Positions 63,801 through 64,000 of a stretch of 64,000 nucleotides of DNA are shown here, one piece after another. The notes beneath the pieces are model-generated. The model was not told the DNA's origin, did no database searches, and worked only from the letters and a program-made list of their open reading frames with translations. Numbering within the stretch: the stretch's first letter is position 1; each line of letters starts with the position of its first letter. Position numbers and translations under genes: made by a program. Source of the DNA: Ustilago trichophora (lineage: Eukaryota > Basidiomycota > Ustilaginomycetes > Ustilaginales > Ustilaginaceae); assembly GCA_900323505.1 (NCBI GenBank), contig OOIN01000006.1:62001-126000 (forward strand). The letters are read 5' to 3'.

Positions 63801-64000
63801 TCATAGCTTGAACTGGTTGGCAGTGGTCGGCTTTGCCGCTGATCCATTGACACCGTTGGCGCCAGCCTTGCCCTTGCCCTTGTTCTTGCTGTTTTTGCCG
63901 GTACCTGCACCTGCGGCATTGGCCTCCTTGCCAATGACCGACACGCCTCGGTTGCCAACGAGCTTCTTGAGCGCTTGCTGCTTCTCCTCCTTCTCGTTGA
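63801..64000 (-). CDS. 3' end of an unidentified gene, Lys/Gly/Ala-rich tail (partial)
   Basis: The stop is at 63801-63803 and the frame is open to the window edge, giving the last 66 residues. They start with a charged helix (NEKEEKQQALKKLVGNRGVS), then a Gly/Asn/Lys-rich tail ending TANQFKL. The tail is like those of nucleolar or RNA-binding proteins, but nothing diagnostic is included. It converges on COQ3. The rest lies beyond 64000. Confidence 0.6.
   Translation of the reverse strand, partial: NEKEEKQQALKKLVGNRGVSVIGKEANAAGAGTGKNSKNKGKGKAGANGVNGSAAKPTTANQFKL

Noticed and set aside
63677..63958. 93-codon minus frame at the right edge
   Set aside because: The frame ending at 63801 (tail TANQFKL) is more protein-like and remains open to the window edge.
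1..64000. CRISPR arrays, phage or bacterial operon features
   Set aside because: This is eukaryotic nuclear DNA with spliced genes; no spaced direct-repeat array was seen.

Overview
The window looks like chromosomal DNA of a basidiomycete yeast or smut in the Ustilaginales (Ustilago/Sporisorium/Moesziomyces type). Genes are compact and mostly intron-poor. Proteins are rich in Ser/Ala/Pro low-complexity tracts. The few introns I could resolve are short (76-295 nt), have GT..AG ends, and splice in frame. The gene families present include Arp2/3, exomer Chs5, Kex2, Pol III Rpc82, TORC Lst8 and Coq3. This assignment is inference from gene content and style; no species was identified.

Layout: 1-2.9 kb has no convincing gene, only a possible relic of a helicase-like ORF. 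From 2.9 to 13.2 kb lie an Apc15-like protein, ARPC2 (3 exons), a metallo-hydrolase-fold protein, an F-box protein, then exomer CHS5 and the mRNA 3'-processing factor CFT2/CPSF100, transcribed divergently. From 13.9 to 26.7 kb lie an aquaporin (2 exons), a kexin protease, a LEA-2-type single-pass membrane protein and an AAAP amino-acid transporter, all on the minus strand and separated by 1-2 kb gaps. From 26.7 to 33.8 kb the DNA is gene-poor and rich in homopolymers; it holds an unrecognised membrane protein whose ORF is apparently frameshifted, and an AIM19 homologue. From 33.8 to 42.6 kb lie a large division-2 chitin synthase with no myosin motor and an HSF-type transcription factor with two long hexanucleotide-encoded peptide repeats.

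A complete but probably inactive 2,264-bp pogo-type Tc1/mariner transposon (42745-45008) has 41-bp inverted repeats, TA target duplications and one in-frame TGA in the transposase. It sits between the convergent HSF and GABA/amino-acid permease genes. From 48.4 to 64 kb the DNA is a dense housekeeping block: TFIIF-beta, mitoribosomal mL44, LST8, a CCDC174-like protein, RPC82, PUS4, a monoglyceride lipase, tRNA-Thr(AGU), a HIT protein, COQ3 and the 3' end of an unknown gene.

The window is not one pathway. Several genes do meet in the secretory and cell-wall route: Chs5 exports chitin synthases, a chitin synthase is encoded 24 kb away, Kex2 matures secreted precursors in the late Golgi, and ARPC2 drives endocytic actin. 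The observation I rate highest is at the monoglyceride lipase 3' end. The apparent stop codon lies inside a perfect splice donor, and splicing to a 22-nt last exon gives a C-terminus ending Ser-His-Leu, a peroxisomal PTS1-type tripeptide. Intron retention would give a form without it. Alternative splicing that exposes cryptic PTS1 signals is established in Ustilago. Other notable points are a family of GTACAGTAC/GTACTGTAC palindromic motifs confined to intergenic DNA, and the apparent 2-nt frameshift near 30450.
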